Both the position numbers and the translations under genes were made by a program. Source: Melanocharis versteri (lineage: Eukaryota > Chordata > Aves > Passeriformes > Melanocharitidae). Taken from it: a DNA stretch of 64,000 nt. The stretch lies in NCBI GenBank assembly GCA_013397845.1, contig VZTG01010322.1, positions 1,668,622 to 1,732,621 of the forward strand, written 5' to 3'. Numbering within the stretch: the first letter of the stretch is position 1; the number at the start of each line of letters is the position of its first letter. Shown piece after piece: positions 37,143-49,298 of the stretch. Below the pieces are notes generated by a model, which was given only the letters and a program-made list of their open reading frames with translations, was not told the origin of the DNA and did not search any database.

Positions 37143-40100
37143 GGGGTAACTCAGCACTGTGCTGTGTTTGTCTGTTCTGACTTGCCCTTGTATTTCCAGG
37201 CCCATAGGTAGCTTGGAACCTGCACATCACAGCCCCACACAGGAACGGGACAGCATGGTTTAGAAAGGTTCCACAGCTTGGAGACACATGGGAAAGCTCA
37301 AGAGAGAATGACAAAAACGATCTGGGAGACAAGCCTATCACTATGATCCATCACCTGTGCCAATCATGTGGAATATATTTCTGGGCCCATCTGGGGACAC
37401 TTCATTTTCCCCTCCTTTTGTGGCTCCAAACACTGCAATATAAATCTTTCAGGCTGAGTAAATGAACATGTGGGTGAAACTTATGCATGGCACACAGGCA
37501 AGTAGGCCAGGTGAGTTAAGAGCCACCGTGTCCCTAACCTCTGCAGATCTAAGGCGACTCTTATTCTTTCCCACAGATCAGGGCAAGCTCATTTCCCAGC
37601 CAGATTGCAGGTGGCAATGTAAGACCTGCTCTTCATCTCAAGGCAGAAAGGCATGCAGAGCTGCACTGGGGTTGGTCTGGTGGCTGAGGAACTGTGCCAG
37701 CCCTAACAAACGCAAGCTGCGAAGTATTTAGATACAACTGCAGGTATCACATCATAAACAGATAACTTTTACTTGGCTGTTTTGCAAAAACAAAGTCCAG
37801 TATTTACAAAGCTCTTTGTGAAGGCACATGAGCACTCCAAGGAACTTTGCTGACTCACTGAGCCTTTGCAGTGAAAAGAGACCACAAGTTCTTAAGGAGC
37901 CGCGTACGTGTGGCAGCAGAGCTCCTGGGTCAGCAGAGGAGGATGTTTATGACCACCAGAGCTTCTGAGCTGAGCCCCTTTCCAAAGGAAAAAAATCGAA
38001 GGGAAGAGAGCTCAGCCATAGACTGTCAATAGTGACAGCTCTGCAAAGGAGGGAGAGCCTGGTAGGTGTTACGGGAGGAAGCGTACTCCCACTGGGCTGC
38101 TGTAATCTTAGGGTGGGCAGGGGGAAAGAGTCATGTATTTTAGCAACTGAAGGCTGGAAGGTTTTGCAATGAACTTCAAGGCTCATCAGCTGTAGACAAG
38201 GCACGGGTTGCACCGGGCCTGCAGCTAGTAAAACGAAATCCTGTGGCATGGAGATCTTGAGAAAGATTTCTTACAGCTGAGGAGATCTTCACATATCCAA
38301 GCAGAGGGTGCCAAAGCCACAGGCTTTCTAATCAGCCCCTGGCACTACACATGCCTACCCACCTTGCCTTGGGAGAACCTTATTCATGACAGCCTCAAGC
38401 CTCGCAAGCAGCTCGCCTTTAAGTTTGAGTCTGGCCAAACCCATGTGCGGGGCTTGGGCTTCCCTGCTTGGAGCAGAGGGGGTTTTAAACATTTAGGAAA
38501 AGACTTAGTGGAAATCAGATGGCTGAGTGATGAGCTAAACCAGGGAAAATGTGGGAGACAAACCATGCCCTCACCCCACGGCCAAAGTGTGGGGTTAACT
38601 CGGGATTGCAGAGCAATGCCTCTGTCCTCAGGGAGTTCAGACACTTACATTTGGAAGCACTTACTTTCCTTCAAAGAAAGAATATAACCCAGAGGCCTGT
38701 GCTTTCCTCTTCCTTCCAAAACTACTTCTCTGATCTAATCCAGGAGGTCTGGGCTTGCCCCACTCTGCAGGGATATGGGAAGACTGGGGATCATTCCTCT
38801 CCCAGCCCAAAGGGATTGCAGCCCACTATTTCACTTGATTTCAAACTCAACACCGCGGGTTCGAATATCCTGAGGAGAAAATGCAGCAAGCCCCTCCTGC
38901 TGTAGTGTTTTCAGAGCTCACAGCTAATTTGTTCAGACAGAGGGAGGAACAATCCCTACGATGGAGCAGCAGATGCCCTCATCTAGGAACAATTGTGAGA
39001 TCCAGCATGAGTGACAACAAAGAACGGCTGCCCAAAAGTGCATCTGCTCCCTGCCACCATCCACTGGGGCAGGAATGTTGTAAAGATACCACTGCTGCTT
39101 ACAAACCCTGCCTGTCCCACTATCTATCACTGGGGTAGCAGCAAACTGCAGATCACCACACTCCCTGTATGGTACCTTAGCCCACAGAAATGCTGTATTA
39201 TCACTGAAGCAGTCCCTTTACAGGTGTGCACACTGTGCTTTCTTTCCTTTGTTCAAAAACGAGCAGGAGCATTTAAAGGAAAATTATTTCTTTATCCTTT
39301 GCTTTTGCAAGCAGGATTTACCTTGTGTATCTAAAATGCCCTGCAGAACAGCAAGAAGGGAATGTAAAAGAACCTCTTGTAAAAATTAATTTTCATGTGT
39401 CTTTGAGAAAGGTAATTTTATATGTTCGTTGCTTTATGTAACCACAAATATGTTACAAGCCAGTAGATACAAGCAACAGGGTTTACTTAATTTAGGTTTT
39501 TTTAAAACAATTTTCTTGGATTTTTCAGATGTCTTTCTCTATACCTCTTATCACTTCTCTTGGCTTAAAATTGGAACTATTGCTCTTTGACCTAGGACTG
39601 ATTAGTTTTTCTAGACTTTTGTCCTAGATGTTCGTAATACAACAACCCAGGTTATCCAATATCTAATTAAACACAGGTGGAGCTTGAATTTCTTACAGGA
39701 AGGCAGCAGAATCCATTTTGAGCAGTCTGAAAGGGAAAGGAGTGCATTGGCAGGGAAGTGAAGATAAGATGGTGAGGAAAGGAGATCACCTTGATTAACT
39801 TTGTCTGCTACTAGCAAATATATTCCTAAATAACCAATCTGTAAATGAAATTTTGGGGGGGGGTTGCTAGTATCTGTTGCATTGATTATTTCATTATGGG
39901 TGAACAGGTTTATCTGTAACCTTGAAGCATCCCCACCACACTCACTTAGAAGATGTAGCTAGTTCATCCTCACCCACTCCTGCTTTTTTTCTCTGCCTGG
40001 AATGTATTTTGTATTAGGTTACTGACCCCTGTAAAAAGCACTGTGTTTCTTACCTTCTCCTGCCTGAAACTTCACCATTGACAAAGAAAATTTTTAGGCT

Positions 40101-40359
40101 TATGGTACAGAAAATAGAAAAGAAATGAGTGCTTTGAGTCCCACTCGCATATGCAGCTACTTCTAAATAAGAAGAGCTGTAATAACAACTCTGTCTCATA
40201 TGAACCATACACTGGTTCCAAAAGTGACACAAACTTTGTCACAGCAACCTTGTCTCAGAAAGCTGCACTCCAAAAAAGATCTCAACCTCTGCACCAGGTT
40301 ACTGCCTTGGGCCTCAGTTCGACCCCCAGCTCTTGTATTTTTTGCGTCTTTTACATATG
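37143..40359. other. Intron stretch, no gene seen
   Basis: About 3.2 kb, moderately GC-rich up to about 39.1 kb and AT-rich afterwards. A run of eight or nine G lies near 39856. No coding signature or repeat family was recognised. Confidence 0.5.
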
Positions 40360-40740
40360 GAATCACAGAATCATAGAATGGTTTGGGTTGGAAGAGACCT
40401 TAAAGATCACCCAGTTCCAACCCCCCACCACACGCAGGAACACCTTCTGCCAGACCAGATTGTTCAAAGCTCCATCCAGCCTGGCCCTGAACACTTCCAG
40501 GGATGGAGAACCCACAGCTTCTCTGGGCAACCTGTGCCAGTGCCTCACCACCCTTACAGTAAATAATTTCTTCCTCATATGTATCCATCACCCTTTGTCC
40601 TATCCCTCCATGTGCTTGTAAAAAGTCTTTCTCCAGTTTTCCTGCAGGCCCCTTTTACGCTGCTATAAGGTCTCCCCAGAGCCTCCTCTTTTCTAGGTGG
40701 AACAACCCCAACGCTCTCAGCCTGTCTTCACAGAAGAGGA
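40360..40740 (-). mobile_element. CR1 LINE, 5'-truncated copy
   Basis: The plus strand starts AATCACAGAATCATAGAATG, then GGTTTGGGTTGGAAGAGACC and TTAAAGATCA, the reverse complement of the CR1 3' tail. The minus-strand translation of 40363-40578 holds FTVRVVRHWHRLPREAVGSP and SLEVFRARLDGALNNLVWQK, which is the C-terminal end of CR1 ORF2 (reverse transcriptase protein). The frame is open over this stretch, so the copy is comparatively young. It lies in the same direction as BCL2 transcription. The 5' end is cut at about 40740. Confidence 0.93.
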
Positions 40741-41520
40741 ACATGTGTGTAACAGCCTTAAAGACAATCGATTAAAGAGGCGATGCTTTCCCTCACACAA
40801 GAGCATGGAGCTGGACACCAAACAGGCAATTCCAGCACCATGTTGTGAGCCATCCTCCCTGCTTCCTGATCCAAACAGTACTGGGGTGTTGGTTTTATAC
40901 AGAGATTACTGTCACAGGTAAGCCAGGCAGGTGAACACCCATGTCTGTTGGCTGCCAGTGGGCAGTGGGTGCCTGATGTCCCTCAAGTCCCTTGACAGTG
41001 TTATATCAAGTAAAGGCACACACTTGCTGGTGCTACAAAACTGAAACCCCTTTGTGCCATCTTTGCTCGGACTGCCTCCTCAGCATTCTCCTTCTGAGCG
41101 CAAGGAGACAGCAATAGGAAGACGGGCTACAGAGCCAGATGGGTGAAGGCACTACTGGTGGTGTGTCTTTAGCCAGCTGATGACTGTGAGGGTGATGTGT
41201 GACAAGAGCTGGGGATATGGAGCTCGCCACCTCGCTGCCAAGGGTCAGGATACCACCCAGACAATGCCCTCAAGACCAGAGTGATACCAGCTTTCCTATG
41301 GCAGCAGGATGCTGGTGTGGAAGCCTCTCTCTGTAGGATCATTGCAATTTGCTGTTGCATTGGGAACACAGAAAACACTGGTGATGACAGTCGGTGTTTC
41401 TATAAGGAGGCAGTCGTTCAACACTCATGGGCATGGGTATGAGCACCAAGTATGGACACAAAGCTCGCCCACGTTACCCCGCCAGTGGCCCCAAGACATG
41501 AAGTTCCCATGAAAAAACGT
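40741..41520. other. Intron stretch, no gene seen
   Basis: No recognised element between the CR1 copy and the CpG-rich patch. Confidence 0.5.
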
Positions 41521-41880
41521 CACCGCAGTTCCAGCCATCAATCCTTTGGGACCTCCCCCGTGCCGGGGGCTGGCCAAAACACGGGGATGCCTGCCTGGCT
41601 GTGAGGGCACCGGCAGCACCACCGCTGCTCAGGGCGCAGAGGCGAGGGCGCACCCCTCCTGCAGCCAGGGGCGAGGTCACCGGCGCTGCAGAGGTTCTTC
41701 CTTCCACGATCTCCTCCGTCTGCAGGAAGCCTCTCTGATGCGATGGGGCGATGCGGCGCAGCAGCAGCAGCAGCCGCCTGCGCCTCCCCCACTTCTGAGA
41801 ACCCCAGCTTTCACCACTACCGGCTTTCCGTGAGGCCGAGGGCCACAGCTGGCACAGCACAGCACCGCATGACACCCGCC
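41521..41880. promoter_or_regulatory. CpG-dense patch (candidate intronic CpG island)
   Basis: By hand count there are about 25 CpG in 360 bases at roughly 60-65% GC, giving an observed/expected ratio near 0.7. The surrounding intron has few CpG. It includes a short GCA run (41758-41774). No TATA, transposon or coding signature was recognised in it. It could be an alternative or antisense promoter, an enhancer-type orphan island, or an unrecognised GC-rich repeat. Confidence 0.5.
41758..41774 (+). repeat. GCA (CAG) trinucleotide run
   Basis: Five to six GCA units inside the CpG-rich patch, next to GCGGC and GCCGCC words. Confidence 0.85.
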
Positions 41881-44800
41881 TGCTCTTTTCACTGGAATCC
41901 CCTGCTTTTGGCTATTTACATCCTTTTCTTAGAGAGAGACAGGAAGCCAAATGAATCAGAGCCATCTATGGTAACCTCCGCCCCAGCCCTTACCAGGCTC
42001 TCGGTGAACCCTGTGCCTTGATGGAGATACCTCTGTTTGGGTTCATGCTCTGCCCACCGCTGAGATGGGGCAGGAGGGGACCAGAAGCACCTCCTGGGGC
42101 AGTGGGTAGGGACCAGGAATCACAGTGGCCCTGGGAAAATAGGGGGGGCAGGCAGAGGCATCCCAGGCCTTGCTAGCTCCAATGGCCCTGTCAGCATTTC
42201 CCACGGGAAGCAAAAGTGGGGTTCTCCTCACAGAGGCTCCTGAAGAAAGCAGAGACAGGACAGGTCCCAGGGCAAGCCTGCAGCATTCCTGCTGCTGCAG
42301 CCAAAGCCATAATCCTGGGTCTGCAGGGGTGTACCCTAGAGGAAGGGAGGAAGGATGTAGGCGAAACATTTCATGGTAAAAGTTGGTTCCACATAAAACT
42401 AAAAAGCAAGTTGTTCCTCTGAATGAGCACAAAGTGTATGAAAACACCCCACCAGAGGAAGTAAAGTATATCCTTTGCTCTTCTGTGTGTCTGACTGACA
42501 CACAGGGTTAAACACCAGCGAGCTCTGCTGCGCATCTTCTGCGGAGAGGTTTTCTTCCCTCTGAAACTTCGAACAATAGGCAAAGTGCAAAGCAGCAGTT
42601 TAACCAGATGCCTCTGATCAAGGAAACAAACCCCATGAGTGAGGATGGGGCCCTTCCCTCCCGTAAGTGAATCGCAGTTACAATCTTTTGCCCATCAGAT
42701 GTAGGAGGCTGCCTCCAAACTCCAGTGATGCACCCGTGCACTCACAATTGCTCTGTTTTAAATGACACCTCTTGCTTCAGGGAATCATTTTGGCTGCCAG
42801 AAAATAACTGCAAAGAGAAAATGAACCTACTATTCAGGCCACCTTTGTCCGATCCTCCTGTCTTAGGCCTTATTAGATGAGGTTCAGTGCTGCAAAGGAG
42901 CTCAACCCCCACTATCCTGAGCACAGCTGTGCTCAGCTGCTTGGATCCTTCCAGACCTCCTGGGACACCCCAAAGTTACCAGGATTCCTGGCTGCAAGGC
43001 AGGTTTCCCACCGACTCGTGGAGGCAGCTCTTTGCTGCACCAAACTCGCTCATGACAGTCCGGGACACTAAATCAGAGCCAGGCATCCTCCCGACAGCTT
43101 TAGAGCCAGCGCTCGGCAGCACCACACCTAGTGCTGCAGCACTGAGGTGAGGCAGGCAGCTTGCTGGGGACACACAGAGCACAGCAGGGAAAGTCAGATA
43201 CCTGCAAATGGCACTTGCAGAGCCTCAAGTATTTCCTATAGAGCTCTATCCAATTGCCTAGTGGGCAGCAATATTCAGGGAAGAGAGGAAGCGATGCCGG
43301 GAAGCTCCCCTGCCACCCCAGAAAATTCTCTGTCCCGCAGGCTGCCAGCGCACACTCACTCTGCCGACCACAGCTCCCAGACTTTGTTCTGGCTCACACT
43401 GCAGGCCCCAGCTCTTGTACGGGAAACCAGAAGTGTTCAGGACTTCTGAGGTCCAGGCCCTTTTTGCCAATATAAAAAAATTTACCAGCATGCTGGGAAG
43501 GTCAGAACAACGCACCCTTTGTGTCTCAGCTGAATCTGCAAAACAAAGCGTATGTCTTCTCTTTTCCTCTTTCCATTAGGGGAAAAATTATCCATAAGTT
43601 ACAGCAACAGGACATCCAAAAAAACCCTCTCCAACCAAACGAACCCTAAACTTGCAAAGGCAAGTACTCGAAAGGTCAGAGATGCCAGAACTGAGACTGC
43701 CTGCTCAACACCAGAAGCAGCCAGCGATTGAAATAAAGGGCATTCGTCCTGCCCCTCTCACAGGGGGAGGACTGCATTCTCTGGCCACGTCGCACTGCCA
43801 TAAAGTACCTGGAGAGAACAAATGGAAATATTTTCTTAAGCGGCAGGGGAATGATGGAGAGGTGAAGCCAAGCAGCTCCGAGCCAGGGAGCTCCAGCCTG
43901 GACACAGTCCCTCCTGCACCCAAGCTCTGTCCCACTGCGCGACCCGGCAGAGACCTGAGTCTGATTCAATCTTGCCTTGTTCCAGTTTTCCACCAGCTCA
44001 ACACCCATTATTTGAAAACAAGCAAGCCCTCAGCTATAACAGTCAGATTGCTTTTCTTTTTAAGGAAGGGACAGAGGAAAGAAAAGAGAATAAAGGACTC
44101 TCTATGGATAATTCATTATATGGAAGCATTTCATGGGAGTTGCATTGCCCAAAACCCAGCAACAAAGCAGTGTTTTGGTCTTACCTGAACAGATAGACCA
44201 GATGATGCTTTTTATCAGCATCATAAATATCAAGCTATACTTTATGGGACTTGCTCTCGGATATATTTCCGCATTGTGGATGTAGTCATAACAGCTTGGG
44301 TTGTCAACTACTCAGGCCCTGTACTAATTCTGAAACTAAATATCTGTGCTTACAAACACGTACCACAAAATACTCTGGCAGCTCAAACTCACACAGCTAT
44401 ACAGAGTGCACCCTTTATATTCCTAATCTAGCCTGCCTCCCAATAGCTGACTACTTCACTGAAAAGGCACCATTTTTTGGAAATTCAGGATCCGTACATG
44501 CGCGACAGGAAAGGGTTTGTTTCAAAGTTTCATTTGCTCCGTGGTTCCAGTCATTTGGTTTATCAGAGGGTGCAATTTATTAGAAAAATACAAACAGCGA
44601 ATAGAAATTAAAAATGCAGTGACCTTTCACTGCAAGGAACAGCAGTTCCACAATGCATTCCTGATTAGAAAAGAACATCAAATTACCCACATGCTGGTAG
44701 CTGAGCGAGCAACTGCAAAGCTGACTGTTTGCTATCTGCAAAATCATGGGATTTTTTCATTTTTTCTTTAAAAAATATAAACAGTCAGTGTTCATGTTCC

Positions 44801-45385
44801 CAAGTGGAAAAAGTGTCTGAGGACCTTATTTACAGACTTGGAAGGACAGGCTAATCCCTTGTCCTTGTAGCCAGTTTTAGGAACTTACAGGTTTTTCTTG
44901 GCAAATACTCAAATGCAACACTGCTGTCTTGCTCAGACTAGCTTTAGTCAATATGATTTCTGTTAAACTCACCTGCAGCGTGAATCGGGCAATTGTTTGG
45001 CCTTATTGCTACCAAACAGCTATTTTAAAGAGTAATCCTTTTACAGTTTACGAAATGACAGCGGAGGCTTTGGCTTAGATATGCACCAGGAAGAGAGCAT
45101 TTTCTTAGAAAAGCATAGTTCTCAGTAAATGATAAACCACAGAGCTACTGCTATGCACATTAAACCACAGAGCTATATTTACATAGAATTAAGGGGCTTA
45201 AATCCCACCTCTGCCCCCACTCCCCAGCTTCTGCCATCCAATAGCAAGGATCCTGAGATGCACATCTAGCATTTGGACTCCTAACACAACCTCCTGACCC
45301 ACCTGTAAGGCATACACATTATAGCCATGGGGAACACAAACTCTTTTTCCATATGACTGTTTGATTTAAGGCATCTGAAATGTCT
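41881..45385. other. Intron stretch, no gene seen
   Basis: Relatively GC-rich to about 44.0 kb. A 178-codon frame (43652-44188, plus strand) and a 152-codon frame (42043-42501, minus strand) have no family resemblance. The 15-mer TAAACCACAGAGCTA is present twice (45133-45147 and 45161-45175). Confidence 0.5.
45133..45175 (+). repeat. 15-bp direct repeat
   Basis: TAAACCACAGAGCTA occurs at 45133-45147 and again at 45161-45175, a 28-base period. A small local duplication. Confidence 0.9.
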
Positions 45386-45515
45386 CCACTATTTATTATT
45401 GATCTTCTGGGCTATGGTGATGCCAAGAAGCCTTACTGTGCCAGCTTCTCAGCAAACTGAGTCCCTTCCTCACAGAGCTGCAGTCCAAAGAGACCACAGA
45501 GACATCAGGTGTCAG
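45386..45515 (+). repeat. Ancient L3/CR1-like repeat fragment
   Basis: The order of words (ATTTATTATTGATC, CTTACTGTGCCAGC, GTCCCTTCCTCACAGAGCTG, CAGTCCAAAGAGACCACAGA, GACATCAGGTG) follows the old amniote repeat with the pattern 'tattattatt...ccattgtgctagg...cagtccctgccccaaagagcttacaatctaaa'. Divergence is high. It ends about 375 bases before the younger CR1 copy. Confidence 0.55.
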
Positions 45516-45889
45516 AGGAAACAAGTGCTCTGATCCCAAACACGTACAGGAGGAAATAAATCAGTCTCCAAAACAAGCAAGCATCCCGATTCAGAAATAC
45601 ACTTTAAAAATGCCCACACTTAACCCTAGGCAGGGACCTGTGGGACTAGTGAACTCCACAAGCTACTTCTTGTCTGGGCTTCATGATATGTCCCAGGCTC
45701 AACCAGTGCTACCACCAGCACTGCCAGGTTGGCAGGGACACTTCAGACTCACTTCATTTTTCCAGTGGAAAAGCATGAATAGCCCTCACAATGTGTTGGT
45801 ATCCAAAGCTGGTATCCATAGCTGTGCAGCTACAAAAAAGTATTTGGCGAAGCAGCTTCTGTCCTGAGGGAGAGAAAGGCAAGGCTCAT

Positions 45890-46732
45890 GGAATGGGACA
45901 ACAAAACAGACCATGTAGATGTTTTCCTATGCTTGATCATAGAGCAGATTCTCCTGGAAACTAGACTGAGGCACATGGAAAACAAGGAGGTGGTTGGTAA
46001 CAGCCAACGTGGCTTCACAAAGGTGAAATCATGCCTGACAAATTTGGTGACCTTCTCTGAGGGGGCTACAGCACCGGTGGGTGGGGCAGAGGAACTGACA
46101 TTGTCTATCTGGGCTTATGGAAAGTGTTTGACACTGTCCTGCATGACATCCTTGTCTCCAAACTGGAGACATGGGTTTGATGGATGGACCACCTGGGGAT
46201 GAAGAACTGGCTGGATGCTGCACACAAAGAGTTGTGGTCATCGGCTCATTGTCCACAGAGAGACCAGTGACCAGTGGTGTCCCTCAGGGATCGGTCCTGG
46301 GGCCAGTGCTGTTCAGTATCTTTGTCAGTGACATGGACAGTGGGATCAGTGCACAATCAGCAGGTTCACTGATGACACCGAGCTGTGTGGGGCGGTCGAC
46401 TCGCAGGAGGGAAGGGATGGNCCTGGAGAAGCACCCTTTATCATTAACTGTAGTGACAGGACAAGGAGCAATTTGCACAAATTGAAAGAGGGGAAAACTT
46501 AGGTTAAATATTAGGAAGAAATTCTTGGCTGTGAGGGTGGTGAGTCACTGGAACAGGCTGCCCAGGAGGTTGTGGATGCCCCAACCCTGGCAGTGTTAAA
46601 AGCCAGGTTGGATAAGGCCTTGAGCAACCTGGTCTGGTGGGGGTGTCCCTGCCCATGGCAGGGGCACTGGAACTAGATGATTTTTAAGGTCCATTCTAAC
46701 CCCTTAACATTCTATGATTCTATAATTCTATG
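45890..46732 (+). mobile_element. CR1 LINE, reverse-transcriptase region with internal deletion
   Basis: The plus strand encodes pieces of CR1 ORF2 in order. First is NSQRGFTKVKSCLTNLVTF (45996-46053), then a DIVYLGLWKVFDTVLHD-type piece around the RT catalytic region, then GVPQGSVLGPVLF with IFVSDMDSGI (about 46277-46345). After the single N at 46421 the sequence jumps within about 30 bases to the far C-terminal part of CR1 (from about 46450) and then to a normal 3' tail, CTATGATTCTATAATTCTATG. From memory of full CR1 elements, roughly 700 bases are missing between. Frames change between the pieces, so it is not functional. It is antisense to BCL2. Confidence 0.92.
46421..46421. other. Undetermined base (N)
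   Basis: The only ambiguous base I saw in the window. It lies at the internal deletion junction of a CR1 copy, so a collapsed or misjoined repeat is possible. Confidence 0.95.
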
Positions 46733-48595
46733 CGATAAACTGCCAGCAACATTACTTTTGAGGGATTTTTTTCACAATTTCAGATAGTCAGGAAGAAATA
46801 GGAGTTAACAGTGCTACACCTGCCCAATGCAACCCAAATCTGGGTTCCAGAAACACAGACTGTCCTCAGGAGAGACTTGTGGGGCACATCCTGCATTTCT
46901 CCAGAATTACATGTGTCTGTCCCTCTCCAAAGAAATCAGAGGGAGGAGGCAAAGGGCACATGGGTCTTGTCCCAGCACAGTCTTCTTGAAGGCATCTGCT
47001 TGAAGGTGGGAATCAGAAGGCAGACAGACTCAGCTGAAGCTCTGTTTGCACACTATAACATTTTAAGGGCAACGCAGAGCTTTCTAGATGATTTGAAAGA
47101 CTTCTATTCAGTCTAGGTTTAATCCTGCTGTCACGTAGCTGAAGGCAAAGAGCACCTTCACTGAAGCACTTAGGGGCAGCGCTTCTCAAGAGTCAAGGGG
47201 CTGTGTGTTACCATGAACAAGCCCCACTCTCAATCCCAGCTTGCAAGGACTTTGTTCTCCTGACAAAGGGAAGTCAAATAAACCCTATCTGTCAGAAGAG
47301 GCTTCAGGTGACCACAGTTGCACAGTTTCTGGCCTTCACTGTTAGGTGAGTGCCAGGATTCAGCAATAAATCTAGCAGAATTGAAAGCTGTCTCAATACT
47401 TCAAAAGTAATAAGTAAGATACTCTTTGCAGATTAAGGTGGCCACTGGCTTTACCAAAACTTCAGAGCAATTGCTGAGATTTTCCTTGAATTTATTTGCA
47501 ATTCTGGGCAGTAAAACAACAACAGTCTACATCTTAGTGGCACAGAGTAGTGGAAGGCATGCAAATACCAGTGGGGCAGGGCCTGGGATAAGCAGTGAGT
47601 GACAGAAAAATCAGTTTCCCAGTTCCCTGAGCCCTCAAGAGAGTTAACAGAGCTGTGATCACAGAGGACAGAAACTAAAAGGCAGTCATAGGCAGGACAG
47701 GGGCTGTGTAAAAGCAGGATGTGCAAGCTCAGCCTGGCAGTGCCTGCCCATGGCCCAGGGGCAGAGCTGGCTCAAGGAACAGCCCTGAGGAGCTACTCAG
47801 TAGTTTGCGCCATGATCTAAGTAGGCTCTGGGCACCACTGAACTGCGTAGTTACTAATTACTACCCTCATCAGCTTGAGTTGGGCAAAGATTTCATGCAC
47901 TCCTCTCTGACCCCATAATGCTGACAGATCTGGGAAGAAAGTGGAAAGACTCCAGCGATGACTAGGAAAAAACCAAAACCATTGGGTGACTCACTTTTCC
48001 ATATCAAATTATTTTGTATCTTTAAAGATATCTAATCCCACGGAGACTCCTACATCAAGCTCACTCCCTTCACAAAGCAAATAATAATTTTCCTCCTCTC
48101 AAGCCAACTGATTCGGAGGGGCACCTGTTATCAAAGTCCACGGGGCTGGAATGAAGGTGCAGTTGGCTGTTTGACCTAGGCTGACCAAGCCAAAATATTA
48201 CACACTGCAATTTTCAGACTGCTGAGGAATAAGGCAAACATGGGTTAAAAGTACTCAACGGATCTGGTGTGGAAACAGAAGCATAATTCTAGTACCAATG
48301 AATTCTGTGTTAGCAACGTGTTCACTGGCGGGAGGAGAGGAACATTTCTGTCACATCTCAAAGGCAAGTGGGAAAGCAGCCTTATGCTGGAAATATAAAT
48401 ACTGCTTCAATAACCCTTACTATATCTAAAGGGGCTTCTGTTTGGGGATAATTTTCTTTCTTTCCCTCCAGGCACTGCCTTAAGTAAGTGCTTTGAGTAA
48501 CAAGGAAAACAATGACTAAAATAGTCACTGTGCTCTCTGTAAGCTCACAGTGCCCCATAAGCTCCCAATGGGAGACACTTTGGACAAGTTTTATT
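46733..48595. other. Intron stretch, no gene seen
   Basis: No recognised element or coding signature. Confidence 0.5.
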
Positions 48596-48665
48596 CCCTG
48601 ATCCGCACCACCTAAAGTCAGTGAGAGCTCTGTTTACGCTCTTCCAAGAAGAATTTCACCCATAA
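48596..48665 (+). repeat. Possible ancient amniote repeat fragment
   Basis: CCTGATCCGCACCACCTAAA, GTCAGTGAGAGCTCTG and AGAATTTCACCC resemble the decayed 'gatcctgcaccattgaagtcaatgggagc' type. Weak evidence. Confidence 0.35.
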
Positions 48666-49279
48666 TGTTTAACTACAATGAGCAAATCCATCTTATTAGA
48701 TATTGGTGGACTGGAAAAATGCCCTAGGTATTTTTAGACGGCAACCTGGAGGACACTCCAGATCCCTGGGTTTACCGTTGCTAAGCCCTAATTTATGAAG
48801 CAAGAGTTTGGCAAGAAGAACAAAAGCACGTGGACACAGCGATTGCACATCTCATGATCAGTTCTTAAATGGAAAAATGGATGAGATACCTGAGCTTGGA
48901 ATAAAATTATTCCAGCCAAAGGAATACACAAACCGAGGGGGTCTTGAAAAATTGCAAGGCATTAAGAAAACACGAAGATACCAGTCTAGCACTACATCAC
49001 TATATATTACACAATTATTATCATAAGTAGGAGTTTATTGAGCAAGGGAATACTTGTTTATTCAAAACAAATCTGAGTGGAATAAAAAGCCACCTAACAG
49101 ACTAGCAGCTAAAGGATGGGGAAAGGACTAACAAAATCTCCTGCTCACGGACCCAAAATTATAAGTTGGATAGAGCACACCACAGAACCAATCTCAGATG
49201 AGGAACCAAACAGTTCATGCTTGCCACTCAGATTAGCCAGCACTTAACATGAAAAGTTTAAATGCTGCATAAAATTAAT
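48666..49279. other. Intron stretch, no gene seen
   Basis: A 72-codon frame at 48808-49026 on the plus strand has no family resemblance. Confidence 0.5.
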
Positions 49280-49298
49280 GGGGGTGGTGGTGGTGGTG
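49280..49298 (+). repeat. GGT trinucleotide run
   Basis: About five GGT units after a G-run. Confidence 0.85.

Noticed and set aside
36609..37341. Open frames of about 200 codons on both strands
   Set aside because: They lie across the GC-rich solo LTR, overlap each other in opposite directions and show no protein family. Few stop codons occur simply because of base composition.
43652..44188. 178-codon plus-strand frame
   Set aside because: No family motif, a competing minus-strand frame over the same bases, and no splice or promoter context.
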